DNA from: PSRI01 sp041484195
Lineage (GTDB): Bacteria > Bacteroidota > Bacteroidia > Chitinophagales > Chitinophagaceae
DNA length: 64,000 bases
Assembly: GCA_041484195.1 (NCBI GenBank)
Contig: JBGPHC010000011.1
Location: 1-64,000 of the forward strand
Direction of reading: 5' to 3'
Shown here: one piece after another, positions 18,527 through 26,599 of the stretch
How positions within the stretch are numbered: position 1 is the first letter of the stretch
How the letters are laid out: each line of letters starts with the position of its first letter
Program-made: the position numbers and the translations under genes
Notes under the pieces: model-generated
Database searches by the model: none
Told to the model about the DNA's origin: nothing
What the model saw: the letters and a program-made list of their open reading frames with translations, nothing else

Positions 18527-19606
18527 CTATTTCGGAGCCTTCCTGTACAAATAGTACGTGAGGCATCCAAACAATATATTGGGAATCCAGGCAGCCATGA
18601 GCGGAGGTAAATTGCCCTTGGAACTGAAAATAGTGGAAAACCTGTCGAACAAAATAAAGGAGGAAGCGATGATGATTCCGAAGGCAAGGTGTATTCCGCT
18701 GCCACCACGGATTCTGCGCGAAGCCAGGATGGCGCCAATTAGTGTGAGTATGATAACGGTTACAGGAGTTGCATCTCTTCGGTATAGCTCCACTTTGAGA
18801 TCATTGATCCCTTCAGAGCCTCGCAGTTCTTCCAGCCTGATGAGTCTTTTCAAAGCTTTAGTGGTGAGCCGGTTCTTTACAAACTCATCTCTCTTAAGGT
18901 CCTCTGGCGAAAAATTAAAATTCATCCTCATTACAGTATCCTTCTTAAGATATTCATGCAATCCGTCGATGGTTCTTTCAGTAACGGTCACCAGTTTCCA
19001 CATTTCCCTTGTTGTGTCCCAAATGATATGATCGGCGCGGAGATTATAAACAACCTGGGTTCCAACCAACCTATCCATAAAAAAACCGTTGCCGCTCTTG
19101 GAAACCGTATCATAATAACGGATACCGCAATACGTAAATGAATCCACCCGCATATACAGGTCATTGTAGTTGGAATATTTACCAGGTGTATTCACATAGG
19201 TGGCTTCAAAGTTGGTGCGTATGCCATTTGCCCAGGGAACCAGTTTCCGGTTTCCGGTCCAGAGCAGGATCGCAAGCAAGAATCCTCCCACCAAATAAGG
19301 CTTTAGAAAGCGGTTAAAGCTTGTCCCGCTTGCGAGTATGGCAATGATCTCAGATCGGTTGGCCAGCCTTGAAGTGAAAAAAATAACGGCGATGAAAGTG
19401 AATAAGGGAAAAAGAAAGGCTATAATATAAGGTATGAAGCCTACATAATATACTTGAATAACCTGCTTGAAGCTAAGATTGGCCTTTACAAAATCATCCG
19501 TCTTTTCGCTGATATCCACCACCACTGAAATAGCGGTAAACAAGATGATACAATAGACAAATGTGTAGATGAAGTTCCTGAATATGTACCAGTCAATCTT
19601 TTTCAT
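18527..19606 (-). CDS. lptG: LptF/LptG-family lipopolysaccharide export permease (YjgP/YjgQ)
   Basis: 359 residues from the Met at 19606 (MKKIDWYIFRNFIYTF), the normal start of the family; a longer frame begins at 19633. There are three N-terminal membrane segments, a periplasmic beta-jellyroll of about 160 residues, then three C-terminal segments (VTVIILTLIGAILAS; IHLAFGIIIASSFILF). The protein forms the membrane part of the LptB2FG transporter that extracts LPS. In many Bacteroidota this gene sits next to tgt; here an esterase gene on the other strand lies between them. Assignment to LptG rather than LptF is by similarity and neighbourhood. Confidence 0.88.
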   Translation of the reverse strand: MKKIDWYIFRNFIYTFVYCIILFTAISVVVDISEKTDDFVKANLSFKQVIQVYYVGFIPYIIAFLFPLFTFIAVIFFTSRLANRSEIIAILASGTSFNRFLKPYLVGGFLLAILLWTGNRKLVPWANGIRTNFEATYVNTPGKYSNYNDLYMRVDSFTYCGIRYYDTVSKSGNGFFMDRLVGTQVVYNLRADHIIWDTTREMWKLVTVTERTIDGLHEYLKKDTVMRMNFNFSPEDLKRDEFVKNRLTTKALKRLIRLEELRGSEGINDLKVELYRRDATPVTVIILTLIGAILASRRIRGGSGIHLAFGIIIASSFILFDRFSTIFSSKGNLPPLMAAWIPNILFGCLTYYLYRKAPK

Positions 19607-19659
19607 GAGAAGCCGCCGCCTGCCCCGGAACAAGTATCAATATTCCATTGAGGGTGTGG

Positions 19660-19667
19660 CAAAAGTA
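19660..19667 (-). promoter_or_regulatory. Putative -7 box (TACTTTTG) upstream of lptG
   Basis: On the minus strand TACTTTTG matches the Bacteroidota -7 consensus TAnnTTTG exactly, 53 bp upstream of the chosen lptG start. No clear -33 TTTG was found. Confidence 0.45.
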
Positions 19668-19798
19668 GAGTAAAAACCAATAGCCCTGAAATCCGGGCTG
19701 TGAAGGCTCTGTGAAAGAATCGGATTAAGCCGCTGAATGATTTCGCTGCTTCCAAAACCTTTGCATTCCCTGGTAGTTTGGAAATTGGCAGAACTTCG

Positions 19799-19806
19799 TA
19801 TCTTTC
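19799..19806 (+). promoter_or_regulatory. Putative -7 box (TATCTTTC) directly before the esterase start
   Basis: Matches TAnnTTTG in seven of eight positions and ends four bases before the ATG at 19811, which implies a very short leader. Confidence 0.3.
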
Positions 19807-19810
19807 TTGG

Positions 19811-20608
19811 ATGAAAAAATGGCTCTACTCCCTTCTCCTTTTATCTACCGGAATTTTCCATGGTAATGAAGGAAAAACCCAGGACCTCAACCTGTACGAA
19901 AGACAACTCTTCATCCAGGGAAACGATACACTTCCCTGCAGGATACTTTCACCTATGGATTTCTCTATGGATAAGAAATATCCTCTCCTGGTTTTCCTTC
20001 ATGGATCAGGTGAGAGAGGAAATAATAATGAGGCCCAACTTACCTGGGGAGCGGGGCTGTTTTTGGATTCAGCGAATCGAAGCAAATTCCCTGCGATTAT
20101 TGTATTTCCCCAATGCCCCAAAGATTCAAGTTGGAGCGCCGTTGACAGAAAGCAGGAAGCGGATTCTCTGGGGAATTTTGCTTTCCCAATGGATAGACCC
20201 GCCACCGGGCCCCTGCAAATGGTGATGAATTTCATAGATACCCTGGTGAAAAATGGCAGGGCCGATCCCAAGAGAATTTATATGGGTGGCCTGTCTATGG
20301 GAGGATTCGGCACTTTTGAAATCCTTTGGCGAAGACCTAAATTATTTGCCGCAGCATTTCCTATCTGTGGTGGCGGTAATCCTGATGCGGTAAAACTATA
20401 TGCAAAGAAATTTCCTATCTGGGTCTTTCATGGTGCCATAGACGCAGTAGTTCCCGTTAGCAATTCCAGGCTGATGGTAAGGGTGTTGCGGAATGCGGGA
20501 GCAGAAGTTAAATATTCTGAATATCCCGGGGTCAATCACAACAGTTGGACCAATGCATTCGCCGAACCGGAATTATTGTCCTGGATATTCTCGCAAAAAA
20601 GAAAATAA
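19811..20608 (+). CDS. Exported alpha/beta-hydrolase (esterase / prolyl-oligopeptidase-like)
   Basis: 265 residues from the ATG at 19811, which begins a signal peptide (KKWLYSLLLLSTGIF). Alpha/beta-hydrolase fold: oxyanion-region LVFLHGSGERGNN, nucleophile Ser in GGLSMGGFG, acid Asp in HGAIDAVVPV, and His in YPGVNHNSW. This pattern is typical of secreted phospholipase/carboxylesterase-like and PHB-depolymerase-like proteins encoded near polysaccharide loci. The substrate is unknown; an acyl or aryl ester is likely. It is a single gene between lptG and tgt, on the opposite strand. Confidence 0.85.
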   Translation: MKKWLYSLLLLSTGIFHGNEGKTQDLNLYERQLFIQGNDTLPCRILSPMDFSMDKKYPLLVFLHGSGERGNNNEAQLTWGAGLFLDSANRSKFPAIIVFPQCPKDSSWSAVDRKQEADSLGNFAFPMDRPATGPLQMVMNFIDTLVKNGRADPKRIYMGGLSMGGFGTFEILWRRPKLFAAAFPICGGGNPDAVKLYAKKFPIWVFHGAIDAVVPVSNSRLMVRVLRNAGAEVKYSEYPGVNHNSWTNAFAEPELLSWIFSQKRK

Positions 20609-20637
20609 ATAATGGTCTAGCATTCTCACATTCAGTG

Positions 20638-20664
20638 TGATCAGGAATTGAGATCATTTTTTTT
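20638..20664 (+). terminator. Terminator-like hairpin after the esterase gene
   Basis: TGATC and GATCA (5 bp, 9-base loop) are followed by eight T residues from 20657. A neighbouring TCACA/TGTGA dyad overlaps it. The stem is short, so efficiency is uncertain. Confidence 0.45.
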
Positions 20665-20723
20665 ATTTTTCCTGCTCAGCCATATTCCAAATTCTTCCGG
20701 GAATATGATGGTATTGAGTCGTT

Positions 20724-21863
20724 CTACAAACGGGTTTTGGTCCTTTCCACCATTTCATTCTTCCAGGTTTCAAAATCTCCCTGAAGAATATGGGTCCGCG
20801 CTTCCCCAACCAGCCACAGATAAAATGCAAGGTTTTGGATGCTGGCGATTGTTAGCCCCAGGATTTCCTTGCTTTTGATGAGATGACGCAGGTAGGCCTT
20901 GCTGTAATTATGACTCATACTAACGGGAATGCCATCGTCAATGGGTGAAAAATCCTTTTCCCATTTCTTATTGTCGATATTGATGACGCCCTTGCTGGTA
21001 AACAGCATGGCATTGCGTCCATTACGCGTAGGCATTACGCAGTCAAACATGTCAACGCCCAATGAAATACATTCCAGGATATTCCAGGGAGTGCCCACAC
21101 CCATCAGGTACCGGGGCCTGGCAGCAGGAAGGTTTTCACAGCAGAGCCCGCAGAGTTCATACATCATTGCCTCGGGTTCGCCAACACTCAGTCCCCCGAT
21201 TGCATTACCCATCGCTTCTTTAGATGCGATATATTGGCAGGATTCTATCCTCAGGTCCTTATAAGTCCCACCTTGAACAATGGGAAACAAATGCTGCCTG
21301 TACCCATAGAGACCCTTCGTTTCTTCAAATCTCCGGATGCACCTGCCGAGCCAGCGATGTGTTAGCCTCATCGATTCCTGCGCATAAGCGTGCTCGCTGG
21401 GATAAGGAGGGCACTCATCAAAGGCCATAATTATATCTGCGCCTATGCTTCTCTGTATATCCATTACCTTTTCCGGCGTGAACAAATGCCTGCTGCCATC
21501 TATATGGCTTTGAAATGTGACGCCATCTTCGTGGATCTTGCGGGTGCCGGCCAAAGAGAAAACCTGGTATCCGCCGCTGTCTGTGAGGATCGGCCTTTTC
21601 CAGTTCATGAACTGGTGCAGGCCCCCTGCATTTTCAAGCACCTCTGTACCCGGCCTCAGGTATAAATGATAGGTATTGCCGAGAATGATCTTTGCTTTCA
21701 CATCCTGCTCCAATTGTTCCTGGGTCAAAGCTTTCACGCTGCCTGCTGTACCCACCGGCATGAATATGGGTGTGGGAATTTCACCATGATCTGTAGAAAT
21801 CTTGCCTGCTCTTGCCCCTGACTTATCGGAAACCCTTTCAATCTGGTAATTCAACTGAGTCAT
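20724..21863 (-). CDS. tgt: tRNA-guanine transglycosylase (queuine tRNA-ribosyltransferase)
   Basis: 379 residues; exchanges guanine-34 for preQ1 in tRNAs with GUN anticodons. The active-site motifs DSGGYQVFSL, FDECPPY, VQGGTYKDLR, GGLSVGEP and DCVMPTRNGRNAMLFTSKG are intact. The zinc-binding loop of the E. coli or Zymomonas enzyme (C-x-C-x2-C before NYSRAYLRH) is replaced here by IPVSMSHNYSKAYLRHL with no cysteine. From memory this replacement is shared by other Bacteroidota Tgt proteins. It is transcribed in the same direction as lptG. Confidence 0.95.
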   Translation of the reverse strand: MTQLNYQIERVSDKSGARAGKISTDHGEIPTPIFMPVGTAGSVKALTQEQLEQDVKAKIILGNTYHLYLRPGTEVLENAGGLHQFMNWKRPILTDSGGYQVFSLAGTRKIHEDGVTFQSHIDGSRHLFTPEKVMDIQRSIGADIIMAFDECPPYPSEHAYAQESMRLTHRWLGRCIRRFEETKGLYGYRQHLFPIVQGGTYKDLRIESCQYIASKEAMGNAIGGLSVGEPEAMMYELCGLCCENLPAARPRYLMGVGTPWNILECISLGVDMFDCVMPTRNGRNAMLFTSKGVINIDNKKWEKDFSPIDDGIPVSMSHNYSKAYLRHLIKSKEILGLTIASIQNLAFYLWLVGEARTHILQGDFETWKNEMVERTKTRL

Positions 21864-21976
21864 TTTAGAATGGCGAATATATCGAGAATTGCTTATTCCA
21901 AACCTCCCGCTATTTTCTTCTTATCTGAAGACCAAAGTTCTTGCAGTATCCTTATTTCCCACTCTTAACTATTTCA

Positions 21977-21984
21977 TACCTTCG
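21977..21984 (+). promoter_or_regulatory. Putative -7 box (TACCTTCG) before the glycosyltransferase gene
   Basis: Seven of eight matches to TAnnTTTG, ending five bases before the ATG at 21990. The same octamer precedes trpS, and TACCTTTG precedes the methyltransferase at 39168, each 5-6 bases from the start codon. Confidence 0.4.
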
Positions 21985-21989
21985 CCGCC

Positions 21990-23111
21990 ATGATTGAGAA
22001 ATTGCAGTGGTGGGAAATCATTTTTCCAGTCTTTTTTCTCATCACCCTAACCCAGATTTTCTATTACCTGTATTTTTTCAGGAGGATAGCATATTACATT
22101 CCTCCATCCCACGAAATTGGACAGGATCCTGTGACCGTAATCATCTGCGCCCGCGATGAAGCTTCCAATCTTGCGAAAAACCTTCCGGGTGCATTGGCAC
22201 AGGATTACGCGGGACCCCATGAAATTCTGGTAGTGAACGACAATTCGTTGGATGAAACCCACTACCTCCTGGATGCGCTACAACAGGATTTTCCCCAACT
22301 CCAGGTAGTGGAATTAAAACAGGAGGCCAAACTCATTCCGGGCAAAAAATTCCCGCTGTCCATCGGCATTAAATCAGCCAAACACGATATACTACTAATG
22401 ACGGATGCAGACTGTATTCCCGCATCGGAATTCTGGATACAGAAAATGGAGGGCGGCTTCAAGGAAGGGATTGAGATCGTTTTGGGTTATGGCGCCTATC
22501 ACAAACGGAAGGGCTGGCTGAATAAGATCATTCGTTTCGAAACATTTCATACCGCGATTCAATACCTTTCGTACGCATTGGCTGGCATCCCATATATGGG
22601 TGTAGGCAGAAACCTTGCCTACAGAAAAGAAATTTTTTTCAGGCACAAGGGTTTTTCCGCTCACAACCACATTCCCAGCGGAGATGATGACCTGTTTATT
22701 AACAGGGTTGCCAATCGGGACAATACGGCATTGGTACTGGACAAAGAAGCTTTCACCCTTTCAATTCCGAAAAAAAAATGGGGAGATTGGCGGAAACAAA
22801 AACAAAGACATTTCAGCACCGCCAAATACTATAAGCCAGGCCATCGCTTTCTCCTCTCCATATACGCGATCACTCACTTCCTGTTTTACCCCTTATTTAT
22901 CTGGAGTTTTTTTGTTTTCGACTGGAGAATTGTATTGGCGGTCTTCGCATTGCGCTTTCTAATTCAGGGCATCATCTGGTTCAGATCCATGTCACTGTTA
23001 AATGAAAAAGACCTTTGGCCATGGTTCTGGCTCTTTGACCTCTTCATGTTCTTTTATTATCTCATTTTTGCAGCGGCATTATGGAAAAAGCCCAAGGTAA
23101 ACTGGAAATAA
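21990..23111 (+). CDS. Family 2 glycosyltransferase, membrane-bound
   Basis: 373 residues. An N-terminal membrane segment precedes the GT-A domain: VTVIICARDEASNLAKNL (nucleotide-binding strand), VVNDNSLDETHYLL, MTDADCIP (metal-binding DxD-like) and SGDDDLFINRVA (catalytic acid region), then two or three C-terminal membrane segments. Such proteins add sugars to lipid carriers or polysaccharides at the inner membrane; the acceptor is unknown. Its last 31 bases overlap the rsmG start, so the two genes are translationally linked. Confidence 0.9.
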   Translation: MIEKLQWWEIIFPVFFLITLTQIFYYLYFFRRIAYYIPPSHEIGQDPVTVIICARDEASNLAKNLPGALAQDYAGPHEILVVNDNSLDETHYLLDALQQDFPQLQVVELKQEAKLIPGKKFPLSIGIKSAKHDILLMTDADCIPASEFWIQKMEGGFKEGIEIVLGYGAYHKRKGWLNKIIRFETFHTAIQYLSYALAGIPYMGVGRNLAYRKEIFFRHKGFSAHNHIPSGDDDLFINRVANRDNTALVLDKEAFTLSIPKKKWGDWRKQKQRHFSTAKYYKPGHRFLLSIYAITHFLFYPLFIWSFFVFDWRIVLAVFALRFLIQGIIWFRSMSLLNEKDLWPWFWLFDLFMFFYYLIFAAALWKKPKVNWK

Positions 23112-23728
23112 TAAACAGATATTTTTCTGATTTTACAGCAACGCAAATGCAGCAGTTCGCTGCGCTGGGTCCATTGTATGCCGAGTGGAACGCGAAAATC
23201 AATGTCATTTCCAGGAAAGATATCGATGCCTTATACGAGAAGCATATTCTTCACTCCCTGTCAATTGCTTCCATATTTAATTTTCCTGCAGGTATTGAGA
23301 TCATTGATATAGGCACGGGAGGTGGATTCCCCGGGATACCACTGGCAATCTACTTCCCCGATGTAAGATTCCACCTAGTGGATTCCATCGGAAAAAAATT
23401 AAAGGTCGTGAATGAAGTGGTTCAGACCCTGGGATTGCGAAATGTCACCGTTCAACATGCAAGAGCGGAATCAATCAGAGACCGCAAATTTGATTTTGCG
23501 GTAAGTCGCGCCGTGGCTAGCCTGAAGGATCTCTGGCATTGGAGCAGGCCTCTGCTGAGAAATGAAAGAAAAATGGAAGATTTCAAGAATGGCCTGATAT
23601 GCCTAAAGGGGGGCGATCTTTCACAGGAAATTTCAGAAAGCCGGCTCAGGCCTCATATCTGGGATATTTCGAGGATTTTCCCGGAGTCATTCTTCCACGA
23701 AAAATACATTCTTTATACATCCATGTAA
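23081..23728 (+). CDS. rsmG: 16S rRNA (guanine-527-N7)-methyltransferase
   Basis: 215 residues; methylates G527 of 16S rRNA with SAM. Motifs: EWNAKINVISRKDIDALYEKH near the N terminus, the SAM-binding glycine strand IIDIGTGGGFPGIPLAI, VDSIGKKLKVV, and the catalytic-region strand FDFAVSRAVASL. Length fits the family. The start lies inside the end of the glycosyltransferase gene in another frame. Confidence 0.95.
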   Translation: MEKAQGKLEIINRYFSDFTATQMQQFAALGPLYAEWNAKINVISRKDIDALYEKHILHSLSIASIFNFPAGIEIIDIGTGGGFPGIPLAIYFPDVRFHLVDSIGKKLKVVNEVVQTLGLRNVTVQHARAESIRDRKFDFAVSRAVASLKDLWHWSRPLLRNERKMEDFKNGLICLKGGDLSQEISESRLRPHIWDISRIFPESFFHEKYILYTSM

Positions 23729-23771
23729 GATTTATCGACTGTCAAATTTTCTTTTTTTGAATATGATGGGT

Positions 23772-23779
23772 TATGTTTG
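23772..23779 (+). promoter_or_regulatory. Putative -7 box (TATGTTTG) before the histidine kinase gene
   Basis: Exact match to TAnnTTTG, 17 bp before the TTG start at 23797 and after the rsmG stop. No -33 box at the expected distance was evident. Confidence 0.45.
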
Positions 23780-23796
23780 CCGTAAATAGAGACTGA

Positions 23797-25704
23797 TTGC
23801 GGCTGAGATGGTATTTTAAAATAATGACCGGCATGCTGGTACCTGCATCGGTGGCCGCACAACATGACTCCATTATTGATATAGCAGCAATCAAAGAGTA
23901 TAGTTCCATTGCAAATAAGTTGGGATATTTTGTTGACTATTCCAAAAATTCAACCATCAATGAGATAAATGACACCCAGTTTGTATCACCGGGCAAGGGC
24001 CTGATCATTGATCCCAAGAAACTGGATGCGAATTATTTTGCGAAAATCACCCTCTGCAATAGCGGGACGCTTAGCGATTCATGCTGGCTCTATACCGGTA
24101 AGGCCATTAGCTATACCCTATATGAAAAAGATCCGGCAGGGAATATGACTCCCTTAACATCCCAGGTTAAACAATATTCGCCTCCACTCCTGACCAGCAT
24201 TCCATATAGTCAATTGGTGGTACCCAGGCATACACAAAAGACCTATTACCTGCAATTGCAGATACATTTTTATAATTGGCAGGAATTTGATCCAACAATT
24301 GTCCGGCCCGGGGAGGATGTTGATTTCGCTTACGGTCACTTTATCCTTCCAAACAGGATCTATATTTTTGCCACCACCATGATTTTGGGCGTCATGCTCA
24401 GCATGTTAGCTTATGCAGTAACGAGATTCTTCAGAACTCGCCAGAACGCATACTTATTCTATGCCGCGGCTGCCTTCTGTTTCATCCTGTATTTTACATC
24501 CCGCCTTTTGAATGTGGTATCCTTCAATAAATTCTACTTCTATTTCTATGAATTGAGATTCCAGTTGCTGCAAATGGCGGGTAATATACTCTACCTGCTT
24601 TTTGTGTGCAGTTTCCTGAAACTGAAACAGAATCTCCCCGAAGTTTACAGACTGATTGGGATCATTATCTGGATACAGATTGTTTTTCTGATCATCAATA
24701 TCCCTGTCACTTACAGCGATAAGTTCAACTATATCGGCGACTACGCATTTGATATGCTGCGCATTTTCATCCTCATGTATTCCTTGTATATTATCATTAT
24801 TTTCTTCATGTGGAAAAACCGGATGGCCTGGTATGTTGCGATGGGCGCGAGTTCTATTGTGATATTGGGCATGATTGCGCTTTATCTGGACAGGGTTGGC
24901 AATTATGACTACCGCATTTGGGGGAATTTGGGTGCGCCGCTTATCCTGTTTATGATTGGGATTTTACTGGAAATGTTCTTCTTTTTGCAGGGCCTCGCCT
25001 ACAAGGCCAGGAAAGATGAGGTTGAAAGTATGCGTGCAGTGGAACAATTGCAGGTGGAAAACGACCATAAGGAATTAGAAAAATATAAGGCTATCATGGA
25101 TGCCAGGGACAAGGAACGAAACAGGATATCACAGGAAATACATGATGATATTGGTTCAGGGCTCACTTCTATTCGCTTGATGAGCGAAGTAGCCAAAGCC
25201 AAAAATGAAAAAAGGGAAAGCCCCGATCAGGAATTGGACAAGATTTCCACAACCTCCAACGAACTGATGGATAAAATGAATGAGATTATCTGGACCATGA
25301 ATTCCAGGAATGATACGCTTCCTAACCTTATTGCCTATTTGCGGCATCAGGTGGTGGAATTTTTTGAACCCTTTCACATCAATCTCCGCCTCGTCATTCC
25401 GGAGAATATCCCGGACGCTGAAATCAGCGGTGAGATCCGCCGGAACATCCTGCTCACCGTCAAAGAAGCACTCCATAATATTGTAAAACATTCGCACGCC
25501 ACCCGGGTGGAGCTGACTTTCTCAGTTGACAAGGATTTTATTATCTGTATCAGTGACAATGGCGTTGGATTCGATCCCCTTCAAATCAAGGCGCACAATA
25601 ATGGCATCCGTAATATGGAAGAGCGGGTCCGGAGTATCGGAGGAATCTTCCATCTCAACAGACACCATGGCACAACCGTAACATTAAACATTCCCTTAAC
25701 GTGA
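23797..25704 (+). CDS. 7TMR-DISM sensor histidine kinase (NarL/LytS-like HisKA_3 type)
   Basis: 635 residues with a TTG start; the next ATG (23824) would shorten the signal peptide. Order: signal peptide (to about residue 22), periplasmic 7TMR-DISM sensory domain (about 40-180), seven membrane segments (about 190-400), a coiled-coil linker, the HisKA_3 dimerisation domain with phospho-acceptor His449 in the QEIHDDIG motif, and a HATPase_c domain with N-box Asn550 (VKEALHNIVKH) and DNGVGF (Asp587). The sensory domain type often binds carbohydrates. The response regulator follows 54 bp downstream. Confidence 0.93.
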   Translation: MRLRWYFKIMTGMLVPASVAAQHDSIIDIAAIKEYSSIANKLGYFVDYSKNSTINEINDTQFVSPGKGLIIDPKKLDANYFAKITLCNSGTLSDSCWLYTGKAISYTLYEKDPAGNMTPLTSQVKQYSPPLLTSIPYSQLVVPRHTQKTYYLQLQIHFYNWQEFDPTIVRPGEDVDFAYGHFILPNRIYIFATTMILGVMLSMLAYAVTRFFRTRQNAYLFYAAAAFCFILYFTSRLLNVVSFNKFYFYFYELRFQLLQMAGNILYLLFVCSFLKLKQNLPEVYRLIGIIIWIQIVFLIINIPVTYSDKFNYIGDYAFDMLRIFILMYSLYIIIIFFMWKNRMAWYVAMGASSIVILGMIALYLDRVGNYDYRIWGNLGAPLILFMIGILLEMFFFLQGLAYKARKDEVESMRAVEQLQVENDHKELEKYKAIMDARDKERNRISQEIHDDIGSGLTSIRLMSEVAKAKNEKRESPDQELDKISTTSNELMDKMNEIIWTMNSRNDTLPNLIAYLRHQVVEFFEPFHINLRLVIPENIPDAEISGEIRRNILLTVKEALHNIVKHSHATRVELTFSVDKDFIICISDNGVGFDPLQIKAHNNGIRNMEERVRSIGGIFHLNRHHGTTVTLNIPLT

Positions 25705-25758
25705 ATACCCACTTTGGGGTACATATAATTATTAATTTAATCCTAGCTTTGTTATCAG

Positions 25759-26403
25759 GTGATTGATCGCAATACGATATCCGTTTGTATAGTAGAAGAC
25801 AACAATGACATCAGACAGGCATTGGAGCAAATCATCATGATGGCTGACGGATATAAATTCCTGGGGTCATTCATCAGTGCTGAAGATGCCATAGTAGATA
25901 TTCCGCGGCTTAAGCCAAACGTGGTTTTGATGGATATTAACCTGGGCGGTATGAGCGGTATTGATTGTGTAAGAGAGTTGAAGCCGCAATTCCCCGATAT
26001 ACTTTTCATGATGTGTACGGTATATGAGGAAGATGAAAAAATTTTTGAGGCTCTTGCAGCAGGGGCCAATGGTTATATCCTGAAAAAGACTGCTCCGGGA
26101 AAATTACTTGAGGCTATCCGGGAATTGCAGGACGGAGGCGCCCCCATGAGCAGCCAGATTGCCAGAAAAGTGGTCACGGCTTTTCAGGGGAAACCATCCA
26201 CATCCGGCATCACCAGCCTGGATAAGCTTTCCAATCGCGAAAACGAGATCCTGGAATTGCTGGCAAAGGGATTGCTCTACAAAGAGATTTCGTCACAATT
26301 AGGTATCGCTCAGGAAACAGTGCGTAAACACGTGTACCATATTTACGAAAAACTGCATGTTAATAACCGCGTGGAAGCGGTCAACAAATACTTTGGACGG
26401 TAA
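25759..26403 (+). CDS. NarL/FixJ-family response regulator
   Basis: 214 residues with a GTG start. The receiver domain has Asp59 as phospho-acceptor (VVLMDINLGG), acidic residues in the first loop (VEDNNDIRQ) and Lys in LKKTAPGKL. The LuxR-type helix-turn-helix is LSNRENEILELLAKGLLYKE followed by IAQETVRKHVYHIYEKLHV. It should be phosphorylated by the kinase encoded just upstream. Target genes are unknown; nothing in the immediate neighbourhood shares an obvious operator. Confidence 0.95.
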   Translation: MIDRNTISVCIVEDNNDIRQALEQIIMMADGYKFLGSFISAEDAIVDIPRLKPNVVLMDINLGGMSGIDCVRELKPQFPDILFMMCTVYEEDEKIFEALAAGANGYILKKTAPGKLLEAIRELQDGGAPMSSQIARKVVTAFQGKPSTSGITSLDKLSNRENEILELLAKGLLYKEISSQLGIAQETVRKHVYHIYEKLHVNNRVEAVNKYFGR

Positions 26404-26433
26404 CCCGTTCCTTTCCCAACCCATTGTTAATAA

Positions 26434-26470
26434 AAAAGCATCATATCGTAGCATGATGCTTTTATTTTTT
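26434..26470 (+). terminator. Rho-independent terminator after the two-component operon
   Basis: An 11-bp perfect stem (AAAAGCATCAT / ATGATGCTTTT) with an 8-base loop, then a T-rich tract to 26470. It lies 30 bp after the regulator stop. The preceding A run makes it potentially active in both directions, also for the convergent M1 peptidase gene. Confidence 0.88.
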
Positions 26471-26599
26471 TGATCACCCGCCAGGTCAAAATGGCCGGTG
26501 ATCCGCCGAATGCCATCGTTTCGTAAATTTCAATTAGGTCCGTTCAACTGCGTAGGAAATAATATTGAATCCCGGGGTTGCTGCATTGCCGGATTCATA

